Both the position numbers and the translations under genes were made by a program. 64,000 bases of DNA from Mucilaginibacter robiniae. Its GTDB lineage: Bacteria > Bacteroidota > Bacteroidia > Sphingobacteriales > Sphingobacteriaceae. The notes under the pieces were generated by a model. The model made no database searches, was not told the origin of the DNA, and was given only the letters and a program-made list of their open reading frames with translations. The stretch is from assembly GCF_012849215.1 (NCBI RefSeq), contig NZ_CP051682.1, forward strand, positions 930,001-994,000, in the 5' to 3' direction. The stretch's first letter is position 1, and every line of letters starts with the position of its first letter. Positions 54,699 to 63,858 of the stretch are shown piece after piece.

Positions 54699-54731
54699 AA
54701 AAAAGCCTGCTTCCTGAAGCAGGCTTTTTTA
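54699..54731. terminator. Bidirectional terminator after aguA
   Basis: AAAAAAGCCTGCTT (54699-54712) / AAGCAGGCTTTTTT (54717-54730), 4-base loop, with A and T tails on both sides. It also ends the convergent cytochrome gene. Confidence 0.85.
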
Positions 54732-54732
54732 T

Positions 54733-55734
54733 TTACATGCCAGCTTCCTTAGGCCTGAATTTTCTTATTTGATTTTGTTTCGGCCTTAAAGTTTTCAGAA
54801 AAGCAAAAATTGCCTTTAGGTCATCATCCTTCATTCCAGCATACATTGTCCAAGGCATTACGGTGTTAAAATCTCCGGGAGCTACCGGCCGATAAGCAAT
54901 AGCAGAACTTCTGTATTGTATAAACCGATTGATAAAAGTTTGTTCTGTCCACAAACCTAAACCTGTATTTTCGTCTGGAGTAAGGTTACTTGAACAAATA
55001 CTACCACCCGATATGTTAAACTGCCGTCCGCCGGCAAATTCCAATCCAACAATGGGCTTTCCAATATCGTTTACCTGAGTGTGGCAATCTTGGCAGCCAG
55101 CAGCTGTTACCAAATATTTACCATAAGTTACACGATTAGTTGAATCTGGCTTTGGGTGTAGGTGCGCTGTTTGCGGTTCAGCCCGAACTAAAAGGCTAAC
55201 TGGAAAATCAGCTTTTGATACCGGCACCAAATTATCAATAGAAGCCAGTCGACGCAGATAAGCAATTACCGCAATTACATCACAAGAATCTACCTGCCCG
55301 TATGAATGGTAAGGCATCACGGGAAAAATAGGCTCTCCCAGCTTGGTAACTCCGGTAGTTATTGTTCTGAAAATTTCACCATCTGACCAATTTTTCAAAT
55401 TGAACGGTGTAATGTTAGGTGCAAAAAAGGTTCCGGGAAAACCCATAGCATGCCCGAACTCGCCCCCGCCCTGCCCCAATGTGCCAGCCACCATGGGTCC
55501 GGCAAATTCATCAAAATTTCTGGTACTATGGCAATCCATACAAACCATAACATGGTTAGCCAGATACCTGCCACGCTCCAGCATAGCAGCATTACTTACT
55601 ATATGTATTTGAGGAGCTGGCCCAACGTTTGGCTGCAAAAAACGCAGGTATACTAAACCCGATATGGTAATAGTAATTAAAAGTAGTATAACTGCAATTA
55701 CGGCTTTGCCCGGAGCATTTTGTTTAGCTGCCAT
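54733..55734 (-). CDS. Membrane-anchored di-haem cytochrome c
   Basis: 333 residues from ATG 55734 (an upstream in-frame start adds 18 residues with no signal features). One N-terminal membrane anchor (KAVIAVILLLITITISGLVY), then two cytochrome c domains with CMDCH (about 65) and CQDCH (about 210), and distal Met candidates in MPYHSYGQ and MPWTMYAG. Each half ends in the usual cytochrome c helix (IAVIAYLRRLASI; KAIFAFLKTLRP). Periplasm-facing electron carrier, probably linked to a dehydrogenase or alternative oxidase not in this window. Confidence 0.85.
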   Translation of the reverse strand: MAAKQNAPGKAVIAVILLLITITISGLVYLRFLQPNVGPAPQIHIVSNAAMLERGRYLANHVMVCMDCHSTRNFDEFAGPMVAGTLGQGGGEFGHAMGFPGTFFAPNITPFNLKNWSDGEIFRTITTGVTKLGEPIFPVMPYHSYGQVDSCDVIAVIAYLRRLASIDNLVPVSKADFPVSLLVRAEPQTAHLHPKPDSTNRVTYGKYLVTAAGCQDCHTQVNDIGKPIVGLEFAGGRQFNISGGSICSSNLTPDENTGLGLWTEQTFINRFIQYRSSAIAYRPVAPGDFNTVMPWTMYAGMKDDDLKAIFAFLKTLRPKQNQIRKFRPKEAGM

Positions 55735-55919
55735 AGTGATAAAAGTAAAAGGTGCGTTCAATATCGGCAAATGCCGTATAGCACACAACTACTCACCTAC
55801 ACAACTTTTTCACCGAAAAAATTCCTTCGTTTACCGACTTCTCCGTTCCGGCCACCTGATTACTGTAGGCGCAAGCTCCACATTATATTAGATTTGACTT
55901 ATTAATTCGCACGTACATC

Positions 55920-56732
55920 ATGAGCATTCCATCATACTCTACCCCTCCGCGCCAAAATAGCAAAGCACTGGCCGGACTTATCTTAGTGGCTGTAGGCGGT
56001 ATTTTATTGCTTCGGCAGTTAGACTTATTCTTTTTTCCACACTGGCTATTTACCTGGCCTGTGTTCCTGATTGTGTTAGGTATATATATAGGCGCAAAGA
56101 ATAACTTCAGGAATGTCAGCTGGTTTGTTTTAGTACTCATTGGTAGTGCTAACTTATTAGATGACATTTTCCCTAGCATTGATGTAAGTGATTTCATGTG
56201 GCCGATTGGAATTATAGCTGTAGGAATATGGGTTATTTTACGTCGAAATCATCCCACAAAATTCGGTAAATCAAAAAACATCAAGTATGCTCCCGACCCT
56301 ATACAAGCCGATTACGTGGTAAAAGATGAAAACTTTACTGCGTCAGATACTAAGGAAGAAAACTTTACCGTACCTCCGGCCTCCCACCCCGGCGATGATT
56401 ATATTGAGGCTACTGCTGTATTTGGTAGTGTAAAAAAAGTGATTCTCTCTAAAGATTTTAAAGGTGGAGTAATTACTAACATTTTTGGTGGCTGTGAGCT
56501 AGATTTTACCAAAGCCGACATCAATGGCAGTGTCATCATAGATATCACCCAGTTGTTTGGCGGTGTTAAAATGCTGGTACCCTCACACTGGCAGGTAACT
56601 TCAGATATTGCTGCTGTATTTGCCAGCATTGATGATAAACGCTTGCCCAACCCGGCAGCACACAACAGCGATAAAATTTTGATCCTGAAAGGTATTTCTG
56701 TATTCGCTGGTATTGATATACGTAGCTTTTAA
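55920..56732 (+). CDS. LiaF-like membrane protein (DUF5668 / cell-wall-stress type)
   Basis: 270 residues. N-terminal block of four transmembrane helices (AGLILVAVGGILLLRQLDLF, WLFTWPVFLIVLGIYIGAKN, VSWFVLVLIGSANLL, FMWPIGIIAVGIWVILRR) and a C-terminal adhesin-like right-handed beta domain (about 150-270; TNIFGGCELDFTKADINGSV; VFAGIDIRSF) as in LiaF/VraT proteins, which inhibit the LiaS sensor until the cell wall is stressed. The neighbouring LytS-type histidine kinase and LytTR regulator, 186 bases downstream in the same direction, make a comparable sensing system likely, though with a different kinase type. Confidence 0.75.
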   Translation: MSIPSYSTPPRQNSKALAGLILVAVGGILLLRQLDLFFFPHWLFTWPVFLIVLGIYIGAKNNFRNVSWFVLVLIGSANLLDDIFPSIDVSDFMWPIGIIAVGIWVILRRNHPTKFGKSKNIKYAPDPIQADYVVKDENFTASDTKEENFTVPPASHPGDDYIEATAVFGSVKKVILSKDFKGGVITNIFGGCELDFTKADINGSVIIDITQLFGGVKMLVPSHWQVTSDIAAVFASIDDKRLPNPAAHNSDKILILKGISVFAGIDIRSF

Positions 56733-56917
56733 CCTCAAAACCACCTGATTATGAACTGGTCATTAATCATCATGAGTATTATCACTTTTGTTAAGCTGAT
56801 ATTACACTACTTATAAAATCTGGCAAACGTATCAATCTTACCCGTTGAACGTCACACCCGGCTTTTATAATCATCCGTATTCAACCGCTCAACCCAACCA
56901 TTACCCGACTGACCGTT

Positions 56918-57955
56918 ATGGCTGCATCATCAAACACTGTATTTTCCAAACTTGGCTTAGCCTTTTTAATTGGAGGGTTAGCTTGGGCTATACTACAGGT
57001 GTATGTTATACATAGTTTTGGGTTTATATGGTATGTGGCTATTATTGATAGTGTTTCTAGCACCATCCCCTTAGCTGCAGCCTGCTGGCTTATCAACAAC
57101 AATTTACGGTATTATCAGCCGGGCAAAGGCAGTTATTTAAACCTGCTGATTGGGTGTATTACCCTAGCTGGTTTATGTACTGTTGCTGTACGCTACAGCT
57201 TACCTATGTTTGGCATAGGCGATGCTTACCGAACGTTTGTGATACAATCACTCTCTCTCCGCTTTTTCACCGACTTTTTGGCTATAGGCTGGATGGCCAT
57301 GCTGAGTGTACTATGGTATGCGCAAAAAGACCAAAAAGAGCAGGAAAAACGTAAAGCGGAAGCGGAACGTTTAGCCCGCGACGCAGAACTATATAATCTG
57401 CGCCAGCAACTGCAACCCCACTTTTTATTTAACAGCCTAAACTCCATTAATGCGCTAATTGGTTTTAAGCCCGACGAAGCCCGTAAGATGATCCATCAGC
57501 TTTCTGACTTTTTGCGGGGCACGTTGAAAAAAGACGATCAGCAACAAGTGAGCTTACAGGAAGAATTGCAACACTTGAACTTATATTTGGATATTGAAAA
57601 GGTACGTTTTGGCCACCGACTTAAAACTGAAGTTAGCTGTGATGATAAATGCAAGCAAGCTATGCTGCCGCCGCTTTTATTACAGCCCTTAGTGGAGAAC
57701 GCTATCAAATTTGGCTTGTATGATACCACTGGAGAAGTAACAGTCAGCATACGCGCGGAAACAGAAGATAACTATTTGGTTGTAATGGTGCAAAACCCTT
57801 ACGATCCGCAAACGGCTCGCCCTCGGCAGGGTACTGGTTTTGGTTTAAGCGGCATACAGCGCCGCCTGTATTTACTTTTTGGACGTAATGATTTAGTGGA
57901 AACTTTCATAAATGATGATATATTTACCATCCTGATTAAGATTCCACAGGCATGA
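56918..57955 (+). CDS. LytS-type sensor histidine kinase
   Basis: 345 residues: four transmembrane helices up to about 135, a linking coiled coil rich in Lys and Glu, then the HisKA_7TM-less LytS kinase core with phospho-acceptor His168 in LQPHFLFNSLNSINALIGF and the ATPase domain (LVENAIKFGLYDTTGEVTVS, GTGFGLSGIQRRLYLLF). It forms a pair with the LytTR regulator, whose ATG overlaps its TGA by 4 bases. The preceding LiaF-like gene may control it. Confidence 0.92.
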   Translation: MAASSNTVFSKLGLAFLIGGLAWAILQVYVIHSFGFIWYVAIIDSVSSTIPLAAACWLINNNLRYYQPGKGSYLNLLIGCITLAGLCTVAVRYSLPMFGIGDAYRTFVIQSLSLRFFTDFLAIGWMAMLSVLWYAQKDQKEQEKRKAEAERLARDAELYNLRQQLQPHFLFNSLNSINALIGFKPDEARKMIHQLSDFLRGTLKKDDQQQVSLQEELQHLNLYLDIEKVRFGHRLKTEVSCDDKCKQAMLPPLLLQPLVENAIKFGLYDTTGEVTVSIRAETEDNYLVVMVQNPYDPQTARPRQGTGFGLSGIQRRLYLLFGRNDLVETFINDDIFTILIKIPQA

Positions 57956-58695
57956 AACGCATACTAATTATTGATGACGAACCTTTAGCCCGAATGGTAG
58001 TACAAGAATACCTAATGCCTTTTAGCCAAATACAGGTTTTACAGGAATGCGGCGATGGGTTTGAAGGGATAAAAGCCATCATGCAACATCAGCCCGACCT
58101 AATTTTTCTAGATGTACAAATGCCCAAAATTAATGGATTTGAAATGCTGGAATTGGTAGAACAGCCTCCGCAGGTAATATTTACTACTGCTTTTGATGAA
58201 TATGCTATTAAAGCTTTTGAAACCCATGCGGTAGATTATTTATTAAAGCCTTTTAGCCGCGAGCGCTTTAATAAAGCTATTGAAAAGTACCTGGCCCAAA
58301 CTGCAGCAACATCACCGCAAAATCAAACTGAAAATTTATTGGAAGCCGTAGCACAATCACCGGCACAGCATGAACGGATTGTGGTAAAAACCGGCACCAA
58401 AGTAAAAATTATTCCGGTGCAGGATGTTGAGTACTTAGCTGCTGATGATGATTATGTAAACATCCATACGCCCGAAGGCTCGTTTCTGAAGAATAAAACG
58501 ATGAGCTTTTTTGAACAAACACTGGATGCCAGGCAGTTTGTACGCGTGCATCGTTCCTTCATTATCAGTGTACCACAAATTACCCGTATTGATCCTTATG
58601 AGAAAGACTCGCATCTGGCCACGCTAAAATCTGGAGCTAAAGTGCCGGTAAGCAAAGCGGGCTATATGAAGTTAAAGCAAGTACTGGGCTTATAA
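57952..58695 (+). CDS. LytTR-family response regulator
   Basis: 247 residues. Receiver with acidic pair D8/D9, phospho-acceptor Asp54 (LIFLDVQMPKINGFEML), Thr84 and Lys104 (LLKPF); then a LytTR DNA-binding domain at about 140-245 (YLAADDDYVNIHTPEGSFLK, FVRVHRSFIISVPQITRI). It binds DNA through beta strands rather than a helix-turn-helix. Overlaps the kinase gene by 4 bases (ATGA). Target genes are not in the window. Confidence 0.94.
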   Translation: MKRILIIDDEPLARMVVQEYLMPFSQIQVLQECGDGFEGIKAIMQHQPDLIFLDVQMPKINGFEMLELVEQPPQVIFTTAFDEYAIKAFETHAVDYLLKPFSRERFNKAIEKYLAQTAATSPQNQTENLLEAVAQSPAQHERIVVKTGTKVKIIPVQDVEYLAADDDYVNIHTPEGSFLKNKTMSFFEQTLDARQFVRVHRSFIISVPQITRIDPYEKDSHLATLKSGAKVPVSKAGYMKLKQVLGL

Positions 58696-58703
58696 CAGCA
58701 GCT

Positions 58704-59432
58704 CTACTTCTTGGCTAATTGCCACGTTTTTTCCTGAACCTCAGCTTCTAAAAACAACTGCTTAAATTCCTCATTGCTTTTAAACTGTAGCTGCTTAATC
58801 AGCCTTTTTTCTATATGTAGCTCAAAAGTATCCTCCTCAAACGGCCATGGTTGTACAGTTAAGTTACCTGTAGAAGTTTGCTGTAGTTGATAATGCTTTT
58901 GTGATGGCCCCTGGCTTACCTCAATAGTACGCTGCTCAGGCTGTACTTCATGCTGACACAATAACAAAGAAAATGCATCACACCATTCCAGTAAATGATA
59001 AACGCGTTCGGCTTCGGGTTTACCAATCTTTAATTCCTTACACCATTGTTTTTGTAAACGTTGTTGTTCTTGCAAAAAAGGCTTTACTAAAGGGTTAGTG
59101 TTTCCTTCCTTTTTATACAAAAACACCATGTGCATAGAGGTTAACAGGGCAATATACCGGCTTTTGGATAAAGCAAAATCGGCCAGCCGTTGGCAATGCT
59201 CCGGTTCAAACAACTTCATGCTGAAATTTACCGGTCCACCTTGCGGCGTCAGCAAATCATCGGATTGCAATTCAGTCTGGGCATCATCGTGCTCGGCTAT
59301 AGCCAGCAGGGTTTCCGTCCAGCGTTGGGGGCGTTCGGCTACCGACCAGTGCATAGCTACCTGAGCAGCCAACAAGCCATGAGCACGTTGCGTTATAATT
59401 TCCCAGCCTTGTTCAGTATAGTTAACAATCAT
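58704..59432 (-). CDS. DUF3891 family protein
   Basis: 242 residues, soluble, helical. Contains the family-like segment AEHDDAQTELQSDDLLTPQG, with a conserved His-Asp pair typical of metal-dependent HD-like or related hydrolases, then HMVFLYKKEGN and the beta part QLQQTSTGNLTVQPWPFEED. Its biochemical role is not established to my knowledge. It converges on the LytTR gene with 8 bases between stops. Confidence 0.8.
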   Translation of the reverse strand: MIVNYTEQGWEIITQRAHGLLAAQVAMHWSVAERPQRWTETLLAIAEHDDAQTELQSDDLLTPQGGPVNFSMKLFEPEHCQRLADFALSKSRYIALLTSMHMVFLYKKEGNTNPLVKPFLQEQQRLQKQWCKELKIGKPEAERVYHLLEWCDAFSLLLCQHEVQPEQRTIEVSQGPSQKHYQLQQTSTGNLTVQPWPFEEDTFELHIEKRLIKQLQFKSNEEFKQLFLEAEVQEKTWQLAKK

Positions 59433-59502
59433 CAGTTACACACAACTATTTAAAACTGATAAGGTGTTAACATAAACGCAATTTCAAGTATTTACTCTTA
59501 TT

Positions 59503-60576
59503 TTATTGAGGGAACCGTCTACGCAGTATGGCGTAAAACTTATCAGTAGTAGCCGGCTTATCAGCCCAATGATTTTTTACAGCATAGTTGGTTTTCAGAA
59601 AGCGATCGGCATCATCAAAACTTTTACAACGGTTAACCAAGTCAACGGCCTCGCTATACGATAAACTATAGCCATTGAATAGATCTTTCACAAACAACAT
59701 TTTATCATTCAGGTTGATAGCCGATTTAATATCGCTTATAGCAGGCTGTGCGCTTGTACTCTGACTTTCGGGTTTGCTAACCGATGGGCGTAGCTGAGCT
59801 GAAAGCTTCTGATTTAAAGTTAATACAGGCTGTTCGGCTTCTTCACCAGACGTTGTGGATTCTGAAGCGGTTGCAGATGCCGGTTCAGGTGCAGTTAAGG
59901 CAGCAGGTTCTTCATAAGCATCTTCACTATGGCTGCTGATACTAAAAGTATGCTCAGCCGAACTTACTTCGGGCGTTTGCCTGATGTATGAGAAAGTATC
60001 AGGTTGGTTTTGCGCTACAGCAATTTCAGGTGCAGGTGTTTCTTCAGGCATTACTGCTTCCTGAGGTGCTGGCGATGCAGAAGTTACTGGTACTTCTTCA
60101 GGTGTTGAAACTTCCTGAGGTGCTATGACCTCTGCTAATACAGGTTTTTCTAGAGGCTCTGGTGCAGCAGAAATAGGATCTTCTGCCGGAGGTTGCTCGT
60201 TTATAGTCAACTCAGGTACAGGTTCTGGATCAAAGGTAACTGCAGGCTCCATTATGAAAGGCAATGGTGCACTAAAAGGCTCAACCGATTCTGCTTCCGG
60301 CTCAGATTCTTGTACTTCCGGTTCTGCTGGTGCCTGAAAAGGTTCAGGGGCTGGTTGCTGTACAGTTTCTTCCTTATTTGCGACTAACGCAGGTTCGACA
60401 CCTACGTTCAGCCTTTTCAATATCTTGGTATGATCAACTAAAAAATGAGCATTAGCCGAAAACAACTCTAGTTCCAGCTCATTAAACATCCCTTCCTGAG
60501 ATTGCAGAAATTCGTATTGCTCGTTCAGATCTTTGATAATATCACCTATCTTTTTTAGTATCTCCTGTTGTTTCAT
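59503..60576 (-). CDS. Acidic low-complexity protein with conserved ends
   Basis: 357 residues. Residues 1-60 are a helical domain (GDIIKDLNEQYEFLQSQEGM). Residues about 65-240 are very rich in Pro, Glu and Ala, with repeated PEP/PAPE/EVS units. Residues about 255-357 form a second ordered region (LNDKMLFVKDLFNGYSLSYS, EAVDLVNRCKSFDDADRF, and LRRRFP). The ends look conserved and the linker fast-evolving. It may bring two partners together; no known domain is recognised. Divergent from thymidine kinase. Confidence 0.6.
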   Translation of the reverse strand: MKQQEILKKIGDIIKDLNEQYEFLQSQEGMFNELELELFSANAHFLVDHTKILKRLNVGVEPALVANKEETVQQPAPEPFQAPAEPEVQESEPEAESVEPFSAPLPFIMEPAVTFDPEPVPELTINEQPPAEDPISAAPEPLEKPVLAEVIAPQEVSTPEEVPVTSASPAPQEAVMPEETPAPEIAVAQNQPDTFSYIRQTPEVSSAEHTFSISSHSEDAYEEPAALTAPEPASATASESTTSGEEAEQPVLTLNQKLSAQLRPSVSKPESQSTSAQPAISDIKSAINLNDKMLFVKDLFNGYSLSYSEAVDLVNRCKSFDDADRFLKTNYAVKNHWADKPATTDKFYAILRRRFPQ

Positions 60577-60653
60577 ACACTCGGTTGTTGAAAATGTCCC
60601 TATTCAAAAGTAAGATATAATTCTGATATTAGTCGGCTGTTAATTTTTTGTGC

Positions 60654-61229
60654 ATGCTGTTTAGTGAAGATGTATTTAAGCGGAAAAGCGAACATGGTGG
60701 AAGTATCGAAGTTATTTGCGGATCTATGTTTTCGGGTAAAACCGAAGAATTAATTCGCAGGCTACGACGTGCCCAAATTGCCAAACTGGCTGTAGAAATT
60801 TTCAAACCGCAAACTGATACCCGTTACCACGAAACTGACATTGTATCGCACAATCAAATTAGTATCCCTTCTACACCAGTTGATAACGCATCGGCTATTT
60901 TGCTGCTAGGTAGCCATGTGCAGGTAGTAGGTATTGATGAAGCTCAGTTTTTTGATGATGAGTTACCTTATGTTTGCAATACCCTAGCCAACAAAGGTGT
61001 GCGAGTAATTGTAGCTGGCCTGGACATGGACTATTTGGGTAAACCCTTTGGCCCAATGCCGGCTATTATTGCCATGGCTGAATCAGTAACCAAGGTACAT
61101 GCCGTGTGTGTAAAATGTGGCAACCCTGCTTTATATTCCTATCGGTTGGTATCTGATAACAGCCGTGTTTTACTGGGCGAAATGGATACTTACGAACCCC
61201 GTTGCCGAGCTTGTTACCAGTTGCCCTAA
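60654..61229 (+). CDS. tdk: Thymidine kinase
   Basis: 191 residues from ATG 60654. P-loop GSMFSGKT at 23-30, the DEAQFF motif (VGIDEAQFF, with the catalytic Glu) and a C-terminal zinc ribbon (CVKCGN ... CRACYQ). Type II thymidine kinase that salvages deoxythymidine to dTMP. Cytoplasmic. Its start is 78 bases from the divergent acidic protein gene. Confidence 0.95.
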   Translation: MLFSEDVFKRKSEHGGSIEVICGSMFSGKTEELIRRLRRAQIAKLAVEIFKPQTDTRYHETDIVSHNQISIPSTPVDNASAILLLGSHVQVVGIDEAQFFDDELPYVCNTLANKGVRVIVAGLDMDYLGKPFGPMPAIIAMAESVTKVHAVCVKCGNPALYSYRLVSDNSRVLLGEMDTYEPRCRACYQLP

Positions 61230-61306
61230 TAACCTGGTAATTCGAACAAGATTTTTGAACAATTGCCTGAACACAAGGTTATATATCAACATATAATATT
61301 GGTGTT

Positions 61307-61597
61307 ATGAGTATCAAGTTGGTGGGCATATTACATTGTAATTTAGATGCAGAGGAAACATTTGAGCAGGAGTTAAAAAAGCTGGTAGAAACCTCTTTGC
61401 TGGAAGAAGGCTGCTTGAAATATGAACTTTACCAATATAACAATGAACGTTGCCGATATTTGATTATTGAAGAATGGAAAGATGAAGAAAGCTGGCAAAA
61501 GCACCAGGAAGCCGTACATTATCGGTATTTTGTCCGCATCTCGCCCGTATTACTTTCCAAACCGGCAAAAATTAAAAAGCTAACCCGCTTGGTTTAG
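61307..61597 (+). CDS. Antibiotic-biosynthesis-monooxygenase (ABM) domain protein
   Basis: 96 residues, one ABM dimeric alpha-beta barrel: VGILHCNLDAEETFEQELKK, then EEGCLKYELYQYNNERCRYL and IEEWKDEESWQKHQEAVHYR, which fit the YgiN/PG130 type with paired His/Tyr residues. Members act as quinol monooxygenases or haem-degrading-like proteins. Stands alone. Confidence 0.88.
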   Translation: MSIKLVGILHCNLDAEETFEQELKKLVETSLLEEGCLKYELYQYNNERCRYLIIEEWKDEESWQKHQEAVHYRYFVRISPVLLSKPAKIKKLTRLV

Positions 61598-61786
61598 CAA
61601 GCCAGATAAGCAGCCTAAATTCACTTATACTTTAGCTGACTGCTATTTTTTAATAGAATTTGTAAAACAAAAGCGCCCTTATTGTTTGTTATGCTTTAAA
61701 TCCAGTCAATTATAAAACCAAAAGGTATATAACAATTGACTGAATAGTAGTAGTTTGAAGATACATTTTATTGCGTTGACAGCGTT

Positions 61787-62155
61787 ATGGCTAAGAAAGT
61801 TTTACTGGTTGAGGACGATAAAGATATTAGAGATACCATTGTTTATGCTTTACAGCATGAAAAAATTGAGGTTGTAGCCTCAGATAATGCCAGAATTTTA
61901 AAGAGTTTGGATGAAATTAAGCCTGATTTAATTTTGTTGGATAACTGGCTTACCGATTGGAAAAGTGATGCTAATGGCCAGCAATTGAGTAAAGAACTTA
62001 AAACTAATCCTGCAACCAGTCACATTCCGGTAGTTATTGTATCGGCTGTAAGTAACATTAAAGAAGTTGCAGAAGCTGGCATGGCTGACGCCTACTTAAA
62101 AAAACCCTTTGAGCTTAGTGAGCTTTTTGCTGTTGTCAAGAAGTTCATGGCTTAG
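61787..62155 (+). CDS. Single-domain response regulator
   Basis: 122 residues, receiver domain only. Acidic pair E9/D10, phospho-acceptor Asp52 (LILLDNWLTDW), Ser86 and Lys106 (LKKPF). After the Asp it has the unusual NWLTDWKSDANG in place of the usual MPxxDG loop. No output domain. It is not next to a kinase, in contrast to the paralogue at 10964. A strong terminator follows 28 bases after its stop. Confidence 0.9.
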   Translation: MAKKVLLVEDDKDIRDTIVYALQHEKIEVVASDNARILKSLDEIKPDLILLDNWLTDWKSDANGQQLSKELKTNPATSHIPVVIVSAVSNIKEVAEAGMADAYLKKPFELSELFAVVKKFMA

Positions 62156-62183
62156 TGTATAACCTTACTGTAATTAGTTTTAT

Positions 62184-62218
62184 AAAAAAAGCTTAGTGCA
62201 ATGCACTAAGCTTTTTTT
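62184..62218. terminator. Terminator after the receiver gene
   Basis: Perfect stem AAAGCTTAGTGC / GCACTAAGCTTT (62188-62199 with 62203-62214), a 3-base loop, A tail on the left and T run on the right; works in both directions and also ends the minus-strand gene beyond it. Confidence 0.85.
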
Positions 62219-62236
62219 GTGGGCTTTTCAAAACAA

Positions 62237-62485
62237 CTATTGTTTTAAATTTGGCCTGTCCTGCTTGTCTTTATCGTCTTCACCAACAGGGCCACCAGCA
62301 AAGTCGCCGCTGTCCAGGTTCAGTTCTGATGAAGGCACTGAAGCATCATAGGCTCTTTGCCAAGCCTCCATTTCACCTGCATCTTTATTATCATTTGTAG
62401 GCCCTAAGTTAGTATCATTAGGGTTGCGTGTTGCTGCTTTTTCGTTTTCTTCCTCATTAATAGGAGTGGTTTGTTCTGAAGCCAT
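62237..62485 (-). CDS. Small acidic, intrinsically disordered protein
   Basis: 82 residues, no hydrophobic core: Asn, Asp, Glu and Gly rich, with one Trp (MEAWQRAYDASVPSSELNLD) and a C-terminus GGPVGEDDKDKQDRPNLKQ. Composition resembles small stress-linked or membrane-repair proteins of Bacteroidota, but I recognise no family. Codon use is host-like. Confidence 0.5.
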   Translation of the reverse strand: MASEQTTPINEEENEKAATRNPNDTNLGPTNDNKDAGEMEAWQRAYDASVPSSELNLDSGDFAGGPVGEDDKDKQDRPNLKQ

Positions 62486-62556
62486 AAAATCAATGTTTTA
62501 TAATAAAAGCGCTTAATCGGTTATATTGTTTGCTCAAAATAAAGTTCAGCTACCCA

Positions 62557-63858
62557 CTACTCCTGCATTTTTGAGTGCTTTTCGGTATTCGGCATTATGA
62601 TACTTACCAGCAATGACACCGCAATACAACCTGTTATATACCAGTAAAACCCGGAGCTGTATTCCAGTTTTTTAAACCATAAAGCCACATATTCGGCAGT
62701 ACCACCAAACAAGGCTACTGCCAGCGCATACGGGAAACTAACACCTAATGAACGTACGTTAACCGGAAACAGCTCAGCTTTGATAATAGCCGATATAGAG
62801 GTACTCAGGCTTAATATTAAAAGTGCAGCTATAATGAGTATAGTAGCTATCCAGACCTGATGGGTATGGCTTAACGTATTCAGAATAGGAAATGTGGTAA
62901 CCAGAGCCAGCACACCATAAATAATCATGAGGCGTTTACGACCTATATAATCACCCAGCAAACCGGCCAGTGGCTGAGCTAGCATAAAAACTAACAAGCT
63001 CACTATAGTGATTAGAGTTGATTCATTTTTACTAAAACCGGCCGTATTTACCAAGAACTTTTGCACGTAAGTAGTCAGGGTATAAAAAGAAACTGTTAGC
63101 CCGATAGTAAAGCCGATGATAATAGCTACCTCACGCTTGTATTTCCGCAACTCGCGAAGGGTACCTCGCGCTTGTTCGGCTACCGTTTCGTGAGTAAAAG
63201 ATTCTGTTTCTATCATACTACGCCGCAGGTAAATTGCTGATAAAGCCAGCACTGCTCCCAGCCCAAACGGAATACGCCAGCCCCAATCGGCAAGCTGCTG
63301 CGGGGTAAGTAGCCAGCGTTGTAACACCAGTAAAATACCCAAAGCTACCAACTGCCCCATGATAGAAGTAACGTATTGAAAACTGGAGTACAGTCCGCGT
63401 CGGTTGGGTGGCGCTATTTCGCTCAAATAGGTAGCGGCTGTACCATATTCTCCCCCTATACTTAAACCTTGCAGCATACGGGCCAGTACTAAAATAACAG
63501 GTGCAGCAATACCAATATGGTTATATCCAGGCACTAGTGTAATCAGCAACGAGCCTCCACTCATCATGAATACAGATAGAGTAAGAGCAGCCTTACGCCC
63601 TTTACGATCAGCATAAGTACCCATCAGCCAGCCACCTACCGGTCGCATTAAAAAACCAATGGCAAAAATGCCGGCTGTATTAAGCAGTTGTGCCGTTTCA
63701 TCTTCCTTCGGAAAAAATGTACCAGCAAAATATAAGGCAAATACCGAGTACACGTACCAATCATACCATTCTACCAAATTACCTATAGATCCTCCTATTA
63801 CCGATTTAATGTGGTTGCGGATAGCTGGTTTTTGATCGTGTACAGAAGCAGGAATCAT
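62557..63858 (-). CDS. MHS-family metabolite:H+ symporter (MFS)
   Basis: 433 residues with twelve predicted transmembrane helices. MHS signatures: SIGNLVEWYDWYVYSVFALYF at the N-terminus and GRKAALTLSVFMM plus MLQGLSIGGEYGTAATYLSE in the loop and helices 2-4. Resembles KgtP/ShiA/ProP type permeases that import a dicarboxylate, shikimate or betaine with protons. Which substrate cannot be told here. Start is ATG 63858; upstream 142 bases to the window end hold no gene I can support. Confidence 0.92.
   Translation of the reverse strand: MIPASVHDQKPAIRNHIKSVIGGSIGNLVEWYDWYVYSVFALYFAGTFFPKEDETAQLLNTAGIFAIGFLMRPVGGWLMGTYADRKGRKAALTLSVFMMSGGSLLITLVPGYNHIGIAAPVILVLARMLQGLSIGGEYGTAATYLSEIAPPNRRGLYSSFQYVTSIMGQLVALGILLVLQRWLLTPQQLADWGWRIPFGLGAVLALSAIYLRRSMIETESFTHETVAEQARGTLRELRKYKREVAIIIGFTIGLTVSFYTLTTYVQKFLVNTAGFSKNESTLITIVSLLVFMLAQPLAGLLGDYIGRKRLMIIYGVLALVTTFPILNTLSHTHQVWIATILIIAALLILSLSTSISAIIKAELFPVNVRSLGVSFPYALAVALFGGTAEYVALWFKKLEYSSGFYWYITGCIAVSLLVSIIMPNTEKHSKMQE

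Noticed and set aside
56750..56815. 21-residue hydrophobic frame after the LiaF-like gene
   Set aside because: Very short, no conservation clue; could be real but cannot be supported.
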